From Rhodoferax sp. (lineage in GTDB: Bacteria; Pseudomonadota; Gammaproteobacteria; Burkholderiales; Burkholderiaceae_C), in assembly GCA_016463455.1 (NCBI GenBank), contig JAEMRG010000071.1, forward strand, positions 1-8,718: 8,718 bases of DNA, in the 5' to 3' direction. The notes below the pieces were generated by a model. The model was given only the letters and a program-made list of their open reading frames with translations. It was not told the origin of the DNA and made no database searches. Below, in pieces: positions 5,932-8,718 of this stretch. How positions within the stretch are numbered: position 1 is the stretch's first letter; the number at the start of each line of letters is the position of its first letter. The translations under genes were made by a program, and so were the position numbers.

Positions 5932-5969
5932 TCGTTTAAAAAAACCAGGCGTCCTAGGGCGCAGATGCC

Positions 5970-6575
5970 ATGAACCTCACACTGGTATTGCTAATATTTT
6001 TCTTTCTGGTAGCCGTGCTGGGTGCGGCCGTTTTTTATTACCTCACCTTGCAAAACCTGGCAGCCGTCAAGCGCGAAGTCAACAAACTGCGCGACCAGGC
6101 CGACGATGCGCGCGCCAGTGCCTTGCTGCGCAATGAGCGTGCCCGCTGCTACCAACAGCTTATGGCTTTGGAAGCCGACATCCAGGCCCGCCAGCGCGAC
6201 AGCCTGAGTAATGAAGAAGCCGCTTTGGTAGAACTCAACCGAGAGGAAATACAAAACTGCGTCAATGCCCTGAAAAAATCCGGCAACTGGATGGGCTTGC
6301 CTTTTGACCTGGATTGGCAAGACGTGTGGAACAACCTGCCCCAGCTCAAAAACCTCTACCGTGCAACGGTGATGCAGCAAGACTTCGAACCAGGCGCTGC
6401 AAGGCCTGCCAATGCGGTGGGCGCTCCTATTGCCAATGCATCGGCGAATGCGCCCGCTTCAACAGCGCAAGCCCAACCCGCTACGGCCACCGCAGGTCAG
6501 GCGCAATTGCAAGCCGCGCCTCAAGACAATTCCAAGGTGATGGCCGCTGCGATGAAAAATATAATGCGCAACTAA
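5970..6575 (+). CDS. Uncharacterised membrane-anchored coiled-coil protein
   Basis: A 201-residue protein I do not recognise. Residues 3-27 are a strongly hydrophobic N-terminal membrane segment. Residues 29-75 (AVKREVNKLRDQADDARASA and on) are charged, heptad-like and likely coiled coil, and continue as helix to about 104. A compact conserved-looking stretch GNWMGLPFDLDWQDVWNNLP (105-124) with four Trp follows. The tail from about 142 to 185 is low-complexity Ala/Pro/Gln/Thr, and the last residues KVMAAAMKNIMRN are again helix-like. With a single N-terminal anchor the bulk could face either side of the membrane. AGGG lies 11 bases upstream of the ATG; a weak promoter-like pair TTGACT/GATGTT sits at 5876-5903. 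The stop overlaps the next start as TAATG, so the two products probably act together. Confidence 0.75.
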   Translation: MNLTLVLLIFFFLVAVLGAAVFYYLTLQNLAAVKREVNKLRDQADDARASALLRNERARCYQQLMALEADIQARQRDSLSNEEAALVELNREEIQNCVNALKKSGNWMGLPFDLDWQDVWNNLPQLKNLYRATVMQQDFEPGAARPANAVGAPIANASANAPASTAQAQPATATAGQAQLQAAPQDNSKVMAAAMKNIMRN

Positions 6576-7072
6576 TGCTTATGGCTCTTCCCTTTTCCAT
6601 GCGGCAAGCGCTGTGTAGCGCGCTCTTCGTCTGTACTGCAGCACATGCCGGCTTGTGGGAAGACGGCTATGCCGACTACCAGCGTAAAGACTACGCCAGT
6701 GCGGTGGCCAAATGGCAGATCGTCGCCGAGACCGGAGACCGCGACGCACAATCACTGCTCGGCCTGATGCATTACGCCGGGCAAGGCACCCCGCAGAGCT
6801 ACCCCAATGCCATCATTTGGCTGCGCAAAGCAGCCTCACAGGGCGAGCCTAAAGCCCAGTTCAAACTGGGCAGCATGTATGCCAATGGCCAAGGCTTTAC
6901 CCGCGATTACCAAAAGGCCGCGATGTGGTTTTTAATCGCCGAATCCTCAGGCCACCCTGAGACCTCCAAGCCGCTTAAAAAAGCCAGCGCGGAAATCAGC
7001 GAGAACGATTTGATGGTGGCGCGGCGCTGGGCCAAGACCTGTATCAAGCGCGAATATCAGAACTGCGAGTAA
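6575..7072 (+). CDS. Exported Sel1-like repeat protein
   Basis: A 165-residue protein with an N-terminal signal peptide (basic residue then ALCSALFVCTAAHA, likely cleaved after AHA at 25) and Sel1/TPR-type alpha-solenoid repeats. A first partial unit is WEDGYADYQRKDYASAVAKW (28-47); two clear Sel1 repeats follow at about 57-92 (AQSLLGLMHYAGQGTPQSYP ... AAS) and 93-128 (AQFKLGSMYANGQGFTRDYQ ... AES). A charged C-terminal helix carries Cys156 and Cys164, which could form a disulfide in the periplasm. Such proteins act as protein-interaction scaffolds; the partner is unknown, the coiled-coil protein encoded just upstream being the obvious candidate. I chose the ATG at 6575 because it overlaps the upstream stop as TAATG; ATGs at 6581 and 6599 are alternatives that keep the signal peptide. 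Confidence 0.82.
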   Translation: MLMALPFSMRQALCSALFVCTAAHAGLWEDGYADYQRKDYASAVAKWQIVAETGDRDAQSLLGLMHYAGQGTPQSYPNAIIWLRKAASQGEPKAQFKLGSMYANGQGFTRDYQKAAMWFLIAESSGHPETSKPLKKASAEISENDLMVARRWAKTCIKREYQNCE

Positions 7073-7111
7073 GCGCACTGCAGCGTGCCTTGAGACCCCC
7101 GAGGTTTGCGG

Positions 7112-7138
7112 CACCGGGCACAGCGAGCAGCCCCGGTG
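7112..7138. terminator. Stem-loop between convergent genes
   Basis: CACCGGG (7112-7118) and CCCGGTG (7132-7138) form a seven-base GC-rich stem in the roughly 100-base gap where the Sel1 gene and motB converge. It could stop transcription from either side, but neither strand shows a U-tract after it. Confidence 0.35.
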
Positions 7139-7172
7139 TACCAGGCGCACGCACCGCCCGCTGGGGCAGCCC

Positions 7173-8183
7173 TTACTCCTTCTTGATGGTGATGCTCATG
7201 CGCCGGTTACGTGCATCTTTGGGGTCGTTGGTGTTGTAAGGCACGGTATCGGCCACCCCCTCGATTTGCACAAAGCGGTCTTGCTTGATGCCATTTTTCT
7301 CCAGCACCGAGCGCGTCGCTTCAGCGCGTTCGACGGACAGCAGCCAGTTATTACGGCCCTCTTTATTGGCAAAAGGTGTGGCATCCGTATGGCCACGCAC
7401 CGCAATTTTGTTGGGCATGCCCGCTAGCGACTTGGCAATTTCACCCAGCAATGCCTGGGCTTTGGGCTGCAACTTGGTGGTACCCAGCGGGAACATAGAG
7501 AAATCCGACTTGTCAATGACCTCGATGCGCAAGCCGTCTTTGTCGCGGACAAACTGTACTTGGCCTTGCAACTGCTCAAGAGCCGGGTTGGACGCCAAGG
7601 CTTCCTTGACGTCTTTTTCCATCTCGTCCATTTTGGCTTTTTCGCCGCCCTGGCCTGTGCCGGTACCGCCGCCTTCGCCCTCCCCGGAGCCCGGTGACTG
7701 GTTTTGCGATTTTGCGTCGTTATCGCGCGCGTTTTCGCTATTGGGCGAAGGGTCGTTCTCGGTCGGCCCGCCTTCAGATTTTGGCGTTAGGCGCTCCATA
7801 GGCGCAGTTTGCTTGGCGGTGTAGGGGAAGCCGTCGGGGTCAATGATGGAGCGTCCGCCCATGATGCCATTGGAGCCGGCCAACGCGCCCATGGTGATCA
7901 CGCTTTGTGAGGCAGGCTTGAAGTAATCGGCCACGCTTTTGCGCTGCGAGTCATTGGTGGCGCCCAAAATCCACATCAACAAGAAAAAGGCCATCATGGC
8001 CGTCATCATGTCGGCCAGCGCGATCTTCCAACCACCGCCATGGGCACCGGCGTGTGCAGCGGCAATTTTCTTGACAATAATGGGCGCAAGCGGCGCATCA
8101 TCTTCCGGCGCCGCAACATCGTCGGCGCCCGCCGGCGCAGCGCCTGCGGGGACTTCTTCTACCTTCGGCGCTTCAGTGGCCAT
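7173..8183 (-). CDS. motB: Flagellar motor stator protein MotB
   Basis: MotB forms with MotA the ion-driven stator of the flagellar motor and anchors it to peptidoglycan. The 336-residue protein has a cytoplasmic N-terminus, one membrane helix with the ion-binding Asp58 in WKIALADMMTAMMAFFLLMW (52-71), a plug and linker region, and a C-terminal OmpA-like peptidoglycan-binding domain (about 205-334) with VRGHTDATPF (262-271), NNWLLSVERAEA (278-289) and the end NRRMSITIKKE. The Asp context and pairing suggest a proton-driven MotAB type. Two details stand out: an Ala/Pro/acidic N-terminal extension of about 30 residues before APIIVKK, and a Gly/Ser/Asn/Glu-rich stretch at 145-185 in the periplasmic linker. 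No internal Met offers a later start. It follows motA after two bases. Confidence 0.95.
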   Translation of the reverse strand: MATEAPKVEEVPAGAAPAGADDVAAPEDDAPLAPIIVKKIAAAHAGAHGGGWKIALADMMTAMMAFFLLMWILGATNDSQRKSVADYFKPASQSVITMGALAGSNGIMGGRSIIDPDGFPYTAKQTAPMERLTPKSEGGPTENDPSPNSENARDNDAKSQNQSPGSGEGEGGGTGTGQGGEKAKMDEMEKDVKEALASNPALEQLQGQVQFVRDKDGLRIEVIDKSDFSMFPLGTTKLQPKAQALLGEIAKSLAGMPNKIAVRGHTDATPFANKEGRNNWLLSVERAEATRSVLEKNGIKQDRFVQIEGVADTVPYNTNDPKDARNRRMSITIKKE

Positions 8184-8185
8184 GC

Positions 8186-8718
8186 TTACTTCCCGCGCAG
8201 CCCGTCAAATACTTCAGCAAAACTAGGTTGGTTGTGGTGGCTGATACAGACGCGCGCGGCTTCCAGTATCAAGGGCATCGGGTGGCCGTGCAAGGTACCA
8301 ATAATGATTTGCTTGACGACGCCGTAAATACAGGCCTCATCTTCAATAATTTGTTCTAGGCGCTTAGCAAAGGGCTCGAAAAATCCGTAGGCCAAAAACA
8401 CACCAATAAACGTTCCCACCAGCGCCGCACCCACCAGGCCACCCAGAATCGCCGGCGGTTGGTCGATGTTGTCCATGGTCTTCACCACACCCATCACGCA
8501 GGACACAATGCCTAGCGCGGGCAAGGCACCAGCCAACGTAGAAATGGCCGCCTGGGCCTTCAATTCATCATGGTGGTGAGTTTTGATAGCGCTGTCCATG
8601 ATCTCTTCGACGGCCATGGTGCTGATCGTGCCCTGGGAGACGACCATCAAGCGGACGGTGTCGCAAATTAAGTGAAGTAAGGCGTGGTCGGCGATGATTC
8701 TGGGGTATTCGCCAAAAA
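8186..8718 (-). CDS. motA: Flagellar motor stator protein MotA, C-terminal part (5' end outside window)
   Basis: The reverse strand is open from the right edge to the TAA at 8186-8188, giving about 177 residues, roughly the last 60 percent of a normal MotA (about 285-295). The first complete codons read FGEYPRIIADHALLHLICDT and the frame continues unbroken. Two membrane helices are visible: ALPALGIVSCVMGVVKTM (with the functionally important Pro of the third segment) and ILGGLVGAALVGTFIGVFLAYG, followed by FFEPFA with the second conserved Pro. MotA forms the ring of the stator that couples ion flow through MotB to torque on FliG. Two bases separate its stop from the motB ATG, so the pair is co-translated. 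The promoter lies outside the window. Confidence 0.93.
   Translation of the reverse strand, partial: FGEYPRIIADHALLHLICDTVRLMVVSQGTISTMAVEEIMDSAIKTHHHDELKAQAAISTLAGALPALGIVSCVMGVVKTMDNIDQPPAILGGLVGAALVGTFIGVFLAYGFFEPFAKRLEQIIEDEACIYGVVKQIIIGTLHGHPMPLILEAARVCISHHNQPSFAEVFDGLRGK

Noticed and set aside
7285..7824. A 179-codon open frame on the plus strand opposite motB
   Set aside because: It is antisense to motB, with low-complexity Ser/Pro composition produced by the Gly/Ser-rich MotB linker.

Overview
The window looks like chromosomal DNA of a motile betaproteobacterium, most likely a member of the Burkholderiales close to Comamonadaceae. This is inferred from moderately high GC, Burkholderiales-like protein sequences (Lgt, DusA, MotB) and compact gene packing. 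No rRNA, tRNA, CRISPR array or intact insertion sequence is visible.

Layout, left to right. (1) Positions 1-1834, minus strand: dusA (tRNA dihydrouridine synthase) followed, with an 11-bp overlap, by an EamA/DMT-family permease that runs off the left edge. (2) Positions 1835-2156: a 322-bp AT-rich gap with a candidate dusA promoter, a pair of direct repeats and an isolated bulged hairpin, but no credible gene. (3) Positions 2157-2995, minus strand: a complete type II toxin-antitoxin operon, with a DUF1778 ribbon-helix-helix antitoxin overlapping a GNAT acetyltransferase toxin by four bases (ATGA). Its promoter is rich in repeats. (4) Positions 3046-4131, minus strand: a response-regulator-like HD-GYP protein with an intact phosphodiesterase domain, but Ser where the receiver should carry its phospho-accepting Asp. 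(5) Positions 4227-5810, minus strand: lgt (prolipoprotein diacylglyceryl transferase) followed with no gap by a crotonase-family protein. (6) Positions 5970-7072, plus strand: a two-gene unit encoding an unrecognised membrane-anchored coiled-coil protein and an exported Sel1-repeat protein, joined by a TAATG overlap. (7) Positions 7173-8718, minus strand: motB and the C-terminal part of motA, the flagellar stator pair, cut by the right edge.

Most of the window is housekeeping and motility DNA. The accessory part is the toxin-antitoxin module with its AT-rich flank, which looks like a small insertion between dusA and the HD-GYP gene. HD-GYP proteins degrade cyclic-di-GMP, which commonly opposes flagellar motility, so the HD-GYP gene and motAB may be functionally linked, but nothing in the sequence ties them directly. 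The best leads for something undescribed are the pseudo-receiver HD-GYP protein, the two-gene envelope unit at 5970-7072 and the repeat architecture at the toxin-antitoxin promoter. I do not see a clear new multi-gene system.
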